From: Actinokineospora fastidiosa
GTDB lineage: Bacteria; Actinomycetota; Actinomycetes; Mycobacteriales; Pseudonocardiaceae
Assembly: GCF_014648415.1 (NCBI RefSeq)
Contig: NZ_BMRB01000001.1
Coordinates: 496,001 to 560,000 of the forward strand
Direction: 5' to 3'
Length of the DNA stretch: 64,000 bases
Position numbers and translations under genes: made by a program
The notes under the pieces: model-generated
The model's input: only the letters and a program-made list of their open reading frames with translations
Told to the model about the DNA's origin: nothing
Databases searched by the model: none
Shown: in pieces, positions 34,888-44,815 of the stretch
How the letters are laid out: each line of letters begins with the position of its first letter
Numbering within the stretch: the stretch's first letter is position 1

Positions 34888-37092
34888 GTGTCCACCCTCA
34901 CCGATTGGCTGCGCGAGGCGGACGAGGCCGACGTGGTCGCGCTCCTGCGCGCCCGCCCGGACCTGGCCACCCCCCGCCCGGCGGACACCACCGTGCTCGC
35001 GGCCAGGGCGGCCAGCCGGGCCTCGGTGGCCAGGGCGGCGGAGGGCCTGGACACCGCGACGCTGGCCGTGCTGGACGCGCTGCTGGTCGCCGGGGCCGAC
35101 CACGCGCCGGTCTCCCCGGACGCGCTGGACATCGGCCTTCCCCCGGAGCGGGTCCGGGCCGCCGTGGCCGTGCTGCGCGGGCTGGCGCTGGCCTGGGGCG
35201 AGCCGGAGGTCTCCCTGGTGCCCGCGGCCCGCGAGGTGGGCAACCTGCCCCCGTCGACGCCCTCCCCCGCGCCCGCCGACGTCCCGGGCCTGCTGGCCGC
35301 CCTCGGCGGCGACGAGCGGCAGGTGCTGGACACGCTCGCGCACGGCACCGGTGTCGGCAAGACCAAGGACGCCGACTTCGCGGGCAGCCTCGACGACGCC
35401 GTGACGCCCATCCAGCGGCTGCTCGCCCGCGGCCTGCTCGTCCGCCGCGACGGCGAGACCGTGACGCTGCCCGGACAGGTCGCCGCCGTCCTGCGCGGCG
35501 CCCCGACCGCGCTGGTCGAGCCGCGGCTGCGCACGACGCCGCACCAGCGGGCGACCGTGGACGGGACCGCGGCGGGCGAGGCGATGGAGTTCGTGCGCCA
35601 CGTCGAGACCCTGCTGCGGCTGTGGTCGGACGAGCCCGCGCCGGTGCGCAAGGCGGGCGGGGTCGGCGTGCGGGAGATCCGCAGGCTGGCCAAGGCCGCC
35701 GACGTGTCCGAGGCCAGGGCGGGCCTGCTGATGGAGCTCGCCGCGGGCGCCGGGCTGGTCGCCGACAGCGGCGACCTCGAACCGGAGTGGATGCCGACGA
35801 CGCTGGCCGACTCCTGGCTGGCCGCGACCGCCGCCCACCGCTGGGCCGCGCTGGCCTCGGCCTGGATCGACCTGCCCCGGCTGCCGGGGCTGGGCGGGCG
35901 CAAGGACGCCCGCGACAAGCTGCTCGCGCCGCTGTCGGACGACCTGCGCCGCCCGACGGCCCCGGTGGAGCGCATGCGCGTGCTGCGCGCGCTGCCGTCC
36001 GACGGCGGCGTGGTCTCGGCGGACGAGCTCGCCGCCGTGCTGGCCTGGCGGGCGCCGCGCCGGGGCGGGCGGCTGCGCGACGACGTCGTTCGGTGGACGA
36101 TGGCCGAGGCGACCGCCCTGGGCGTGGTCGCCCTGGGCGCGCTGAGCGGGCCGGGCCACGCGCTGCTGGACGAGGACGTGTCGGCAGCGGCGAAGCGGAT
36201 GGCCGAGGCGATGCCGCAGCCGGTGGACCACGTGCTGGTGCAGGCGGACCTGACCGTGGTCGCGCCGGGACCGCTGGAGCCGCACCTGGCAGCGCGGGTG
36301 GCCGAGGCCGCCGACCTGGAGTCGGCGGGGGCGGCCACGGTGTACCGGGTCACCGAGACCTCGCTGCGGCGCGCGCTGGACGCCGGGAGGTCGGCGGAGG
36401 ACCTGCACGAGCTGTTCCGCACCCGGTCGAGGACGCCCGTGCCGCAGGGGTTGACGTACCTGATCGACGACGTGGCGCGCAGGCACGGACGGCTGCGCGG
36501 CGGGGCGGCGGCGTGCTTCCTGCGCTGCGACGACCCGGCGCTGCTGGCCGAGGTGGCGGCCAGCCCGGCGGCCCTGGGCCTGCGGCTGCGCCGGATCGCG
36601 CCGACGGTGCTGGTGTCGCCGGTGCCGTTGCTGGAGGTGCTGGAGGAACTGCGCGCGGCCGGGTTCGCGCCCGCGGCGGAAGGGGCAGACGGGCAGATCG
36701 TCGACCTGCGGCCCGCGGGGCGGCGGGTCGCCGCTCCCCCGCGAGCCGCGCAGCGGCCCGCCGCGTCCCGGCAGGTGGACGCGGAGACCCTGACGGAGCT
36801 GGTCCGGGGAATGCGGCTCGGGGACCAGGCGGTGTCGGCGCGGGCCGGGCGGACGGTGACGGCGGGGGCCGGGCTGGGCGGGAACTCGGCGCAGACGGTG
36901 GCGCTGCTGAGTGAGGCTGTCCGGGCTCGGCAGCGGGTGGTCGTGTCGCTTGTGGACGCTCATGGGGTGGCGTCGCGGCATGTGATCCAGCCGGTGCGGG
37001 TGGGGGCCGGGGTGGTGGAGGGGACCGCAGGGGAGCAGACGCATCGGTTGCCGCTGCACCGGATTTCCGCGGTGTCGCTGGTCGAGGAGTGA
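34888..37092 (+). CDS. Helicase-associated domain protein (Rv0862c-like)
   Basis: 734 residues, long and Ala/Leu-rich, helical. It matches the actinobacterial family that usually neighbours the XPB helicase gene and is annotated as having a helicase C-terminal or helicase-associated domain; I see no Walker A or DEAD motif of its own. Recognisable conserved parts are MPQPVDHVLVQADLTVVAPG (near 448) and the C-terminal AVRARQRVVVSLVDAHG with HRLPLHRISAVSL (near 675-730), a WYL-like end. It probably works with XPB in DNA repair (inference). In this genome XPB lies 12.6 kb away. Confidence 0.82.
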   Translation: MSTLTDWLREADEADVVALLRARPDLATPRPADTTVLAARAASRASVARAAEGLDTATLAVLDALLVAGADHAPVSPDALDIGLPPERVRAAVAVLRGLALAWGEPEVSLVPAAREVGNLPPSTPSPAPADVPGLLAALGGDERQVLDTLAHGTGVGKTKDADFAGSLDDAVTPIQRLLARGLLVRRDGETVTLPGQVAAVLRGAPTALVEPRLRTTPHQRATVDGTAAGEAMEFVRHVETLLRLWSDEPAPVRKAGGVGVREIRRLAKAADVSEARAGLLMELAAGAGLVADSGDLEPEWMPTTLADSWLAATAAHRWAALASAWIDLPRLPGLGGRKDARDKLLAPLSDDLRRPTAPVERMRVLRALPSDGGVVSADELAAVLAWRAPRRGGRLRDDVVRWTMAEATALGVVALGALSGPGHALLDEDVSAAAKRMAEAMPQPVDHVLVQADLTVVAPGPLEPHLAARVAEAADLESAGAATVYRVTETSLRRALDAGRSAEDLHELFRTRSRTPVPQGLTYLIDDVARRHGRLRGGAAACFLRCDDPALLAEVAASPAALGLRLRRIAPTVLVSPVPLLEVLEELRAAGFAPAAEGADGQIVDLRPAGRRVAAPPRAAQRPAASRQVDAETLTELVRGMRLGDQAVSARAGRTVTAGAGLGGNSAQTVALLSEAVRARQRVVVSLVDAHGVASRHVIQPVRVGAGVVEGTAGEQTHRLPLHRISAVSLVEE

Positions 37093-37153
37093 CGGGGTCG
37101 GGCTTCTCGGGCGTCGCGTTGCTCGCGGGGTGTGCTCCCCTCGGCCTCAATTG

Positions 37154-37244
37154 TTTAACCCTGGGATGGCGGAGTAAAGGGCGCCTTCGGCGTCGCTGCG
37201 CGACAGGCTTCGCCTGCCCTTGACACCGCCATCCCAGGGTTAAA
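37154..37244. repeat. Cloverleaf-like inverted-repeat element
   Basis: A perfect 19-bp inverted repeat (37154-37172 TTTAACCCTGGGATGGCGG with 37226-37244) encloses AAGGG/CCCTT (37177-37181 with 37217-37221), which encloses three hairpins back to back: CGCC-TTC-GGCG (37182-37192), TCGC-TGC-GCGA (37193-37203) and CAGGC-TTC-GCCTG (37204-37216). No junction base is unpaired. It lies 62 bp after the Rv0862c-like gene. The rest of 37093-37438 shows no gene. It may be a dispersed palindromic element, a MITE, or an elaborate terminator. Confidence 0.8.
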
Positions 37245-37438
37245 GACGGCCAGGACGAGGGGGCAAGGGGGCAGAGCGGTCGACTGGGTGGCCGTTGTGT
37301 GGGGTTGTGTGTCCGGGGGTTTGCACCTTTGGGCAGTGATTTCGGTTGTGGCTTCTGGAGACTCGTTGTGGGCCGAATGTCGGGGGTGGCGGGGCGGTGG
37401 GTTCCGCTGGAGGGGTCCCTTCGACCGGGAGGTGCGGA

Positions 37439-39457
37439 GTGGCTGGCGACATCGGGATGCGCGAGCGGGTGCTTGTGCGGAGCTTCGAAGCAGCGGCGGA
37501 CCCGGCGGGGGTGCCGGGTGGGGTGGTGCACGAGTACGGGCCGAGGGTGGTGGTGGCCGCGGCGCCGGACGGGGTGGTGGTGCCGCAGGGGATGGGGGAC
37601 GCCGCTGACCTGGACGAGACCGGGGCGTTGGGGATGGCGGCGTTCGCGTTGCGGGAGTCGGAGGAGTTCGCCTCGGCCAAGGCGAATCGGCCGCTGGACG
37701 GGGTGGACTGGGGCGATGGGGACGCCCCCGACCACTTCGATGACGACGAGCCGCGGGCGGAGGCGGGTGCGGCGTTGAGCGCGCGGCTCACCGGGCGGGT
37801 CGCGGTCGGGGTGGTGATCGTGGAAGGGCCGACGGACGCGTTGCGGTTCAGCGCGGACGAGCGGACCAAGGTCGTCGCCGAGGTGCAGAACGGGCTGAGC
37901 TGGTTGGGGGCGCAGAGTTCCCCGGGCGGTGTCACGTGGGTGCACAGCATCCGCACCGTCAACCTGACCGTGCAGGCCGACGCGAGCCTGCCCGACGACC
38001 AGAAGGAAGCGCACTGGCGCGATCCGGCGATGGCCGCGCTCGGCTTCCCCGCTGGCATGGCAGGCGTGACCGCCTACGCCGAGTCCCTGCGCACCAGTCT
38101 GCGCACCGACTGGGCCTACGTCGCGTTCTTCACCAAGTACCCGCTCAAGCACTTCGGCTACGCGTCCATCGGCGGTCCGCGCCTGGTCATGGCCTACGCC
38201 AACGACGGATGGGGCCCGGACAACATCGACCGCGTCTTCGCCCACGAGACCGGGCACGTCTTCGGCGCGCCCGACGAGTACGCCTCCTCCGGCTGCACGT
38301 GCGGCGGGTCGTGGGGCTTCTTCGGCAAGCCCAACGCCAACTGCGACAACTGCGCGACCGATCCCGTGCCCTGCATCATGAAGTCCAACTCGTGGGAGGT
38401 CTGCAACCACACGCCGTACCACCTGGGGTTCCCGCAGGGCCAGCGCTACTCGGGCGTGTTCACCGCGGGCGGCGGCGGGTACGGGCTGTGGGTCAACGCC
38501 GACTGGAACCACTTCGTCGCCAAGTGGCAGGAGTGGAGCGGCGCGGGCCTGCGGCTCGACGAGCTGGAGATCAGCAAGCCGGGCGGGCAGCTGCGCTACT
38601 CCGGCGTCTTCAGCGCGGGAACCGGCGGCTACGGCCTGTGGGCGCTGGCGGACTGGAACAGCTTCGTGGCGAAATGGCAGGAGTGGAGCGGCCAAGGGCT
38701 GCGGCTGGTCGACCTCGACATCACCGACGTCAACGGCCAGCCCCGCTACTCCGGCGTGTTCCGCGCCGGGACCGGCGGCTACGGGCTGTGGGTGAACGCG
38801 GAGTGGAACAACTTCGTGGCCAAATGGCAGGAGTGGAGCGCTCAAGGGCTGCGCCTGGACGACCTCACGATCACCACGTTCAACGGCCAGGTGCGCTACT
38901 CCGGCGTCTTCAGCGCGGGCTCGGGCGGCTACGGGCTCTGGGTCAACGCCGACTGGACCAGCTTCGCCGCCAAGTGGCAGGAGTGGAGCGGCCAGGGCCT
39001 GCGGCTGGTCGACCTCGACATCACCGAGATCAACGGCCAGCCCCGCTACTCCGGCGTCTTCCGCGCCGGGACCGGCGGCTACGGGCTGTGGGTCAACTCC
39101 GACTGGACCAGCTTCCTGGAGAAGTGGCAGCAGTGGAGCGCCCAGGGCCTGCGCCTCGTCGACTTCGACGTCACCCTGACCGGCATCGAGTCCCTGGTCG
39201 ACGCCGCGGGCGAGGCCGTGCAGGCGGAGGGGGACGTGGCGGTGCTGGACCTGATCCCGGAGGGCATGGGCTTCAGCTCGCTATCCCCCGAGGTCGCCAT
39301 CGCCGGCGAGATGGTCCACAACGGCGCCGACGACGGCTCCGGCGAGCCCGCGCCGGGCGTCGGGTTCCTGTCCGAGGGCGTGGCCGTCGGGCTCGGCGAG
39401 CGCTCCGAGGACGGCGCGGCGGAACTCGCCGGCTTCGGCGCGATGTCGACCGACTGA
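37439..39457 (+). CDS. Putative zinc metalloprotease with five BTRD1-like repeats
   Basis: 672 residues. A region of about 240 residues with an acidic start leads to the zincin motif HETGHVFGAPDEY (HExxH plus a third ligand), followed by a Cys-rich loop (SGCTCGG, NCDNCATDPVPC, WEVCNH). Residues about 336-582 are five 50-residue repeats, each RYSGVF-x-AG-xGGYGLW followed by an aromatic stretch and WQEWS-x-QGLRL. They resemble bacterial tandem repeat domain 1. A C-terminal tail of about 90 residues is acidic. No signal peptide is visible, which is odd for such a protease. GTG 37439 has GGGAGG six bases upstream. Substrate unknown. Confidence 0.75.
   Translation: MAGDIGMRERVLVRSFEAAADPAGVPGGVVHEYGPRVVVAAAPDGVVVPQGMGDAADLDETGALGMAAFALRESEEFASAKANRPLDGVDWGDGDAPDHFDDDEPRAEAGAALSARLTGRVAVGVVIVEGPTDALRFSADERTKVVAEVQNGLSWLGAQSSPGGVTWVHSIRTVNLTVQADASLPDDQKEAHWRDPAMAALGFPAGMAGVTAYAESLRTSLRTDWAYVAFFTKYPLKHFGYASIGGPRLVMAYANDGWGPDNIDRVFAHETGHVFGAPDEYASSGCTCGGSWGFFGKPNANCDNCATDPVPCIMKSNSWEVCNHTPYHLGFPQGQRYSGVFTAGGGGYGLWVNADWNHFVAKWQEWSGAGLRLDELEISKPGGQLRYSGVFSAGTGGYGLWALADWNSFVAKWQEWSGQGLRLVDLDITDVNGQPRYSGVFRAGTGGYGLWVNAEWNNFVAKWQEWSAQGLRLDDLTITTFNGQVRYSGVFSAGSGGYGLWVNADWTSFAAKWQEWSGQGLRLVDLDITEINGQPRYSGVFRAGTGGYGLWVNSDWTSFLEKWQQWSAQGLRLVDFDVTLTGIESLVDAAGEAVQAEGDVAVLDLIPEGMGFSSLSPEVAIAGEMVHNGADDGSGEPAPGVGFLSEGVAVGLGERSEDGAAELAGFGAMSTD
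38444..39184 (+). repeat. Five 150-bp in-frame repeats
   Basis: Repeat starts at 38444, 38594, 38744, 38894 and 39044, each coding 50 residues (last one shortened). Copies 2, 3 and 5 share RAGTGGYGLW or SAGTGGYGLW, indicating duplication within the gene. Confidence 0.92.
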
Positions 39458-39466
39458 GCGGAGCGG

Positions 39467-39493
39467 GCCTGCCCCCCTCAACCGGGGGCAGGC
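39467..39493. terminator. Bidirectional terminator hairpin
   Basis: GCCTGCCCCC (39467-39476) pairs with GGGGGCAGGC (39484-39493) around a 7-nt loop, between the convergent protease and cvnD genes. Confidence 0.7.
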
Positions 39494-39506
39494 CTGCCCG
39501 GAAGGC

Positions 39507-40112
39507 TCAGCCCGCGCGCGACATCCGCTGCTGCATCGCGTGCTCGACCAGGGTGATCAGGACCTCCTTGGTCGACTCGCGGTCCCGCGCGTCGGTGGTC
39601 ACGATCGGCACGCCCACATCGATCGTCAGCGCCTCGCGGACGTCGTCGATCCGGTGGTGCAGCACGCGGTCGAAGCAGTTCAGCGCGATGATGTAGGGCA
39701 GCCCGCGGTCCTCGAAGAAGTCGATGGACGCGAACGCGTCGGCCAGCCTGCGGGTGTCGACCAGCACGACCGCGCCGATCGCGCCGCGCACCAGGTCGTC
39801 CCACATGAACCAGAAGCGGTGCTGGCCGGGCGTGCCGAACAGGTACAGGATCAGATCCGAGTCCAGGGACACGCGCCCGAAGTCCATCGCGACGGTCGTG
39901 GTCACCTTGTTCGGGGTCGACGACAGGTCGTCGACGTCCACGCTGGCCTCGGTCATGACGGCCTCGGTGGTCAGCGGGACGATCTCGGAGACCGAGCCGA
40001 CCAACGTCGTCTTGCCGACACCGAACCCGCCAGCGACCACGATCTTGGCCGAGGTGGTGGGCTGCGGCGCCGCGTCGTGCGCGCTGAGGGGACTAGAGCC
40101 TGCGGAGCCCAC
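39507..40112 (-). CDS. cvnD: CvnD-type small GTPase of roadblock operon
   Basis: 201 residues with a Ras-like GTP-binding fold: P-loop GGFGVGKTT near residue 27, the switch region TTVAMDFGRV near 70, LFGTPGQHRFWFMWDDL near 83 and ALNCFD near 140 in place of NKxD. This is the MglA/conservon D type. In Streptomyces the four cvn proteins (sensor kinase, roadblock, DUF742, GTPase) assemble at the membrane as a G-protein-like signalling complex. GTG 40112 overlaps the end of cvnC by 20 bp. Confidence 0.9.
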   Translation of the reverse strand: MGSAGSSPLSAHDAAPQPTTSAKIVVAGGFGVGKTTLVGSVSEIVPLTTEAVMTEASVDVDDLSSTPNKVTTTVAMDFGRVSLDSDLILYLFGTPGQHRFWFMWDDLVRGAIGAVVLVDTRRLADAFASIDFFEDRGLPYIIALNCFDRVLHHRIDDVREALTIDVGVPIVTTDARDRESTKEVLITLVEHAMQQRMSRAG

Positions 40113-40776
40113 TGAGCACCCTTTCCATGAATTCGATCGAAGGCCGGTCACCGACGACCATGCCGCTCTGGTGGATGGAGACCAGCCCGAGCCCGGCCAT
40201 GTCGCCGATGAGCACCCTGGCCACCCCCAGCGGCAGCCGAAGGTAGGCGGCCACCTCGGCGACCGAGCGGGTGTCCATGCACAGCCCGCAGATGGTGCGG
40301 TGCTCCGCACGCACCGAGGGGTCGGGCATGCGGCCGCGGTCGCTGGTGGAGACCAGGGCCTCGATCGCCAGATCGTAGTCCGAGCGGGTGCGGCCCCCGG
40401 TCTTGGTGTACGGGCGGACCAGCGAGCCGGTCTCGTGCGGGGCGGGTTCGGCCGGGTCGGGGACCGGGTCCGGCTCGACGGCCGGGATCTCCTTGGAGTC
40501 CCAGTCCGACTGCGCCGGGATGCCCGAGTCGCCATAGAGGCCCGCGGAGGGGCCGCCGAAGAGCCTGGCCTGGAAGCCGTTGATGTCGAACCTGTTCGGC
40601 GGCTCGCCGTGCTCCGGCAAGTCCTCCCAACCGCGTTCCGACATGTCCGCAGCCCTCCGCTCGGCCTGGTCGTACTCGGGCCTGTCGTAGTCCGGTCCGG
40701 TGTCCGAGTCGAACAGGTCCCGGTACGGGTAGTCCTCCTCGGCACGCCTGTCGGCGGCTCTACGACCCGTCGTCAT
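40093..40776 (-). CDS. cvnC: CvnC-type DUF742 protein
   Basis: 227 residues. The N-terminal about 115 residues are acidic, Pro-rich and probably disordered; the C-terminal 110 form the DUF742 winged-helix-like domain (LVRPYTKTGGRTRSDYDLAI at its start, CGLCMDTRSVAEVAAYLRLP and VARVLIGDMAGLGLVSIH within). It is the third member of the conservon, thought to scaffold the roadblock protein and GTPase. The long N-terminal extension is larger than typical (about 120-130 residues total in compact homologues). ATG 40776, 10 bp after cvnB. Confidence 0.9.
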   Translation of the reverse strand: MTTGRRAADRRAEEDYPYRDLFDSDTGPDYDRPEYDQAERRAADMSERGWEDLPEHGEPPNRFDINGFQARLFGGPSAGLYGDSGIPAQSDWDSKEIPAVEPDPVPDPAEPAPHETGSLVRPYTKTGGRTRSDYDLAIEALVSTSDRGRMPDPSVRAEHRTICGLCMDTRSVAEVAAYLRLPLGVARVLIGDMAGLGLVSIHQSGMVVGDRPSIEFMERVLSGLRRL

Positions 40777-40786
40777 CGCCCGCCCC

Positions 40787-41209
40787 TTACCTGCGCTGGG
40801 TGCCCTGGAGCTGCGCCCGCAGCTCCGGCGTCATCTGCTGGCCGACCCGCTCGACCAGCAGCGTCATCTCGTAGGCGACCAGGCCGATGTCGCAGTTCGG
40901 CGCGGCCAGCACGGCCAGGCACGAGCCGTCGGAGATGGACATCAGGAACAGGTAGCCGCGGTCCATCTCCACGACGGTCTGGTTGACGCCACCGGCCTCG
41001 AAGCAGCGCGCGGCGCCCTGGGTGAGGCTGACCAGCCCGGACGCGACGGCGGAGAGCTGCTCGGCGCGGTCGCGGGGCAGGCCCTGCGAGCTGGCCAGCA
41101 GCAGGCCGTCGGCGGACACCACGACGGCGTGGGCGACGCCGGGCACTTGGCGGACGAAATCAGTGATGAGCCACCCGAAACTGCCGGGCTGCTGTGCGGA
41201 CGCGGTCAC
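40787..41209 (-). CDS. cvnB: CvnB-type roadblock/LC7 protein
   Basis: 140 residues of the roadblock/LC7 fold: [40 protein letters not shown], and [20 protein letters not shown]. Roadblock proteins of this operon type act as regulators of the associated GTPase. GTG 41209 overlaps the stop of cvnA (GTGA), so synthesis is coupled to the sensor kinase. Confidence 0.93.
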   Translation of the reverse strand: MTASAQQPGSFGWLITDFVRQVPGVAHAVVVSADGLLLASSQGLPRDRAEQLSAVASGLVSLTQGAARCFEAGGVNQTVVEMDRGYLFLMSISDGSCLAVLAAPNCDIGLVAYEMTLLVERVGQQMTPELRAQLQGTQRR

Positions 41210-44199
41210 TCCTGCTCCTCGTCTCGGCGGCTCTCCTCGGAACCGTTCTGGTCACCAGCGTAGGCGTCGATGAGGGCGTGTCGACCCCGGCGCACCCCCT
41301 GCTGGAAGCTGGACATCCGGCCGCGGATCGCGTCGGCCGTGCGTGGCGGCAGGGCGGGCGCGATCGGCTGCTCGGCCGTGGTGGCCGCCGCCGGGGTCTC
41401 GCGCGGGGCCGCCGAGCCGGGCACCAGGTGCTGCTTGGGCACCCGCTTGGGCAGCCCGGCGCTGGTGCTGGTGGTCTCCGGCGGCGAGTCCAGCAGCGCG
41501 CGGGCGCGCCGCCAGCCGTCGTCGCCGGGAGAGGTCCAGCCGTTCTCCTCCGGCGCGGGCTCGGCGGCGGGCTCGGCCTCGGCCTGCACGGCGCCGTCCT
41601 GGCCGACCTTGTCCTGGGACCCGGTCTCGCCCGCCTCGAACCACTGCGACAGCACGGCCTCGTAGATCGGCAGCCGCTCGGTCGGGGCGTCGAGGACGCG
41701 CTCGGCGGGCTTCATGAACGCCGTGGCGATGCCGTTGCTCGGTGCGGCGCCCGACTCGGGCCGCTGCGGCTCGGGCTGCGGCTCCGGCTCGCCCGCCAGC
41801 GGGGCGCCGAAGAGCGCGTGCGCGCCCTCGGTGTCGACCAGGTGGCCGTTGAGCCGGGCCCGGATCTCCTCGGGGGAGGCGGGCGGGCCCCAGCCGCCGG
41901 TGTCGTCGGGCTCGCCGCCGCCCACCTGGAACGGCGGGAAGCCCGCGACCTCGTCGGCAGGGCGGTCGACCTGCGACTCGCTGAGGAAGCCGCCCTCGGT
42001 GCGCACGCGCGGCGTGCTGCCGGTGAAGGCGCCCGCGATGCCGCTGGCCCTTGCGGCGGTCTCGTCGGCGGCCGGGGGCAGCGGGAAGCCGCCGGACGGC
42101 GTCGCGGGCGAGGCCACCGAGGACGCCGACGACGCGGACGACACCGAGGAGGGCATCGACGGCATCGAGGGCATGGAGGTCTGCGACGGCATCGACGGCA
42201 GCGACAGCGAGCCCATCGTCGGCGCCGAGGCGTTCGGGTTGCCGTGGACCAGGGCGGCGGGCACGGTGATCCGGGCGATCAGGCCGCCCTCGATGTCCTC
42301 GTTCTCGCGCAGCCTGACCTTGATGTCGTGCCGCTTGGCCAGCCGCGCGACCACGTAGAGGCCCATGCGCCTGGTCACGGCGACGTCGAGGTCCGGCGGG
42401 TCGGCCAGGCGCAGGTTGGCCGCCTCGATCTCGTCGGCCGACATGCCCACGCCGGAGTCGGTGATCTGGACCGCCAGCTCCTTCTTGCGCGTGACGGCCA
42501 TCCGGACGTAGACCTTCTTGTCCGGCTCGGAGAACGACGTGGCGTTGTCCAGCAGCTCGGCGATCAGGTGCACGAGGTCGGAGACCGCGCGGCCCTGCAC
42601 CGAGATCTCCGGGGCGGAGAGCACCTCGATGCGGGCGTACTGCTCGACCTCGGACACCGCGGCGCCGACGACCTCGGCGGCGGGCACCGGGCGGGAGAGC
42701 TGGCGGGACAGGCCGGAGCCGGAGAGCACCAGCAGCGACTCGGAGTTGCGCCGCATGCGGGTGGCCAGGTGGTCCAGCTCGAACAGCGAGGCCAGCTGGT
42801 CGGGGTCCTGCTCGTCCTGCTCCAGCCGGTCGATCAGCGCCAGCTGGCGCTCGACCAGGGTCTGCGACCGGCGGGACAGGTTGACGAAGATCGAGTTGAT
42901 GTTGTCGCGCAGCAGCGCCTGCTCGGTCGCCATCCGGACCGCCTGGTCGTGCACCGCGTCGAAGGAGCGGGCCAGCTGGCCGGTCTCCTCGCGGGTGAAC
43001 ACCGGCACCGGCTCGACGGCGTTCTTCGCCGCCTCGACGGGGTCGGGGTCGGCGAGGATGCGCTGGACCGTCTCCGGCAGGCGCCGGTTGGCGACGTCGA
43101 GGGCGTCGCGGCGCAGCACGCGCAGCGGCACCAGCAGCGAGCGGGCGACCACGAAGGTGACGACCATCGCGGCCAGGATGGCCAGCAGCACGATGATCGC
43201 GTCGCGCCAGGCGTTGGCCATGGCGTCGTCGGCCGCGGTGCTCGCCGCGTTGCCCAGCTTCTCCAGCAGGGTGATCTCGACCTTGCGCAGCGCCTCGCTG
43301 GCGGCGCGGGCGGAGTCGGCGAGGTCCTTGCGGTCGATCTGCAGGCCGAGGTCGCGCTCGGCGCGGCTGATCGCGGTCAGCTTGATCCGCTCGCGGGCGT
43401 CGACCTCGGCGCCGGTGTAGGTGTCGGCGAAGAACTGCGCCTCGGCGTTCTCGGCGTTGGCCCGGAAGTTGTTGATCGACGCGGCGAAGCTGGCGTCGGC
43501 GGCGCGGGTCAGGTCGAGGAAGCCGGGCGGGAAGGCGTTGCGCTGCGCGGCGATGGTCAGCGCGGCGTTCTGCTGGCTGAGGAACTCCTTGGCCTCGACG
43601 ATGGCCAGCGAGGCCGCGCCGAGGCGGGAGATCTCCGACTGGACCAGCGAGGAGGTGAACTCCGCGCCCGCGCCCAGCACCGACGCCAGCAGCGTCGTGT
43701 AGGAGCGGTAGACGCCCACGTCGGGGTAGTCGCTCTCGATGGCGGCCAGGCGGACGGCCTCGATGGCCAGCAGCCGGTCGCGCAGCCCGACCAGCAGGCC
43801 GCCGCGCTCGGTGGAGACGTTGGCCGCCGCCTGGTTGAGGCGGGTCAGCGAGGCGTTGGTCTTCTGGATCTGGCCCTGCATCTGCCCGGTGTCGCCGGTG
43901 CGGCCGCGGGCGACGTAGTCGACCACGAGCGTGCGCTCGTACTGCAGGTCGTGCACGAGCGCGACGACGTCGAGGGTCGAGGTCACCGCGGTGCGGGCGT
44001 CGTCGAAGGTCTGGGCCCGCTCCAGCTCGCTGGTGGCCCTCAGCACGCCCAGCGCGATGACGGTCACGACCGGCACCATGAGGACCGCGATCAGCTTCGT
44101 GCGCAGCCGCCAGTTGCGCAGCTTCCAGCGCGATCCGCCCTCGACGGACTTGCGGGCAGGCAACCGGGGCGCGGGCGCGCCCGTCTCTACCTCGGACAC
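41206..44199 (-). CDS. cvnA: CvnA-type sensor histidine kinase
   Basis: About 997 residues from GTG 44199 (GTG 44256 would add 19). A basic N-terminus leads to a membrane helix (about 36-55), an extracellular all-helical sensor region of nitrate/nitrite-sensor type, a second helix near 336 ([20 protein letters not shown]), a HAMP linker, a dimerisation region with [13 protein letters not shown], then an ATP-binding domain (N-box ELLDNATSF near 548, G1 [10 protein letters not shown] near 583). The last 300 residues are disordered, rich in Pro, Ser and Gly. It starts the conservon; the signal sensed is unknown. Confidence 0.9.
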   Translation of the reverse strand: MSEVETGAPAPRLPARKSVEGGSRWKLRNWRLRTKLIAVLMVPVVTVIALGVLRATSELERAQTFDDARTAVTSTLDVVALVHDLQYERTLVVDYVARGRTGDTGQMQGQIQKTNASLTRLNQAAANVSTERGGLLVGLRDRLLAIEAVRLAAIESDYPDVGVYRSYTTLLASVLGAGAEFTSSLVQSEISRLGAASLAIVEAKEFLSQQNAALTIAAQRNAFPPGFLDLTRAADASFAASINNFRANAENAEAQFFADTYTGAEVDARERIKLTAISRAERDLGLQIDRKDLADSARAASEALRKVEITLLEKLGNAASTAADDAMANAWRDAIIVLLAILAAMVVTFVVARSLLVPLRVLRRDALDVANRRLPETVQRILADPDPVEAAKNAVEPVPVFTREETGQLARSFDAVHDQAVRMATEQALLRDNINSIFVNLSRRSQTLVERQLALIDRLEQDEQDPDQLASLFELDHLATRMRRNSESLLVLSGSGLSRQLSRPVPAAEVVGAAVSEVEQYARIEVLSAPEISVQGRAVSDLVHLIAELLDNATSFSEPDKKVYVRMAVTRKKELAVQITDSGVGMSADEIEAANLRLADPPDLDVAVTRRMGLYVVARLAKRHDIKVRLRENEDIEGGLIARITVPAALVHGNPNASAPTMGSLSLPSMPSQTSMPSMPSMPSSVSSASSASSVASPATPSGGFPLPPAADETAARASGIAGAFTGSTPRVRTEGGFLSESQVDRPADEVAGFPPFQVGGGEPDDTGGWGPPASPEEIRARLNGHLVDTEGAHALFGAPLAGEPEPQPEPQRPESGAAPSNGIATAFMKPAERVLDAPTERLPIYEAVLSQWFEAGETGSQDKVGQDGAVQAEAEPAAEPAPEENGWTSPGDDGWRRARALLDSPPETTSTSAGLPKRVPKQHLVPGSAAPRETPAAATTAEQPIAPALPPRTADAIRGRMSSFQQGVRRGRHALIDAYAGDQNGSEESRRDEEQE

Positions 44200-44588
44200 G
44201 GCAGCACCACCGTCTTTCCCTTGGCCTGCGTCGACCCCACCGGGGTGGTCGGGCACTGCATGCGCACTCCCTGCATCTGAGCCGTGCCCGTTACTCGGTG
44301 TCCAGCTCTAACCGGTCAATCCATGCGGACGCCCCCGACGCTCCATGATGCAGTACGCCCCCGGCCGACCTCGGACCGACGTGGCCTTCGCGCATCAAGA
44401 CCGCTCCTACCGCTACAGATGGATCTGCACCCACGCTGTGGGCACAGAAGGTAGCGAAGTCTACGCCACGATGTAACCCTTCCAGGGCATCATCACACGC
44501 CGTATCAGGTAGTTAGCGTGGGCAACATCTTCAGCCAGTGATCCAAAAGCCGTATTCCGACGTCAAGGTTCCCCCGAATGGCCACATT

Positions 44589-44604
44589 GTGAACGCCCGT
44601 TCAC
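44589..44604. promoter_or_regulatory. 16-bp palindrome in cvnA/SBP intergenic region
   Basis: GTGAACG-CC-CGTTCAC, 7-bp arms, lies in the gene-free 44200-44815 interval, 227 bp before the substrate-binding protein gene. It has the look of a TetR-type operator. No regulator gene is adjacent. The rest of the interval is less GC-rich and shows no convincing riboswitch. Confidence 0.4.
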
Positions 44605-44815
44605 TGAATCGGTGACGTTCGGTAAACCCCAGGTCAGCCCCGGGGAGTAATTGCGCCAAGTGGGGCAACGACATCGCCTGATTCAGTGAGAGAGTTCACC
44701 GGGTGGAGAGTGGTGCGCACTCATTGTGACAACGGTGCTAAGTCTCTAGAGTGCCACCTGGTGCCAGGGGGGCCCACAACCTCGACAATTGCCAACCTCC
44801 TACGAGGAGAGCTTC

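Noticed and set aside
37177..37221. tRNA gene
   Set aside because: The fold looks like a cloverleaf, but the arms have 3-nt loops, there is no anticodon loop, no TTCGA T-loop consensus and no 7-bp acceptor stem.
36350..38845. Long minus frame spanning the cloverleaf element and protease gene
   Set aside because: Antisense shadow of two real + strand genes; low-complexity Pro/Arg-rich in its 3' part.
41194..44280. 1028-codon + strand ORF over cvnA
   Set aside because: Shadow of the sensor kinase gene; repetitive Arg/Gly/Val composition and no domains.
44580..44815. TPP or other known riboswitch before the NMT1-type importer
   Set aside because: No THI-box motifs (CUGAGA, GAACCUGAUC-like) or other familiar aptamer core is visible.
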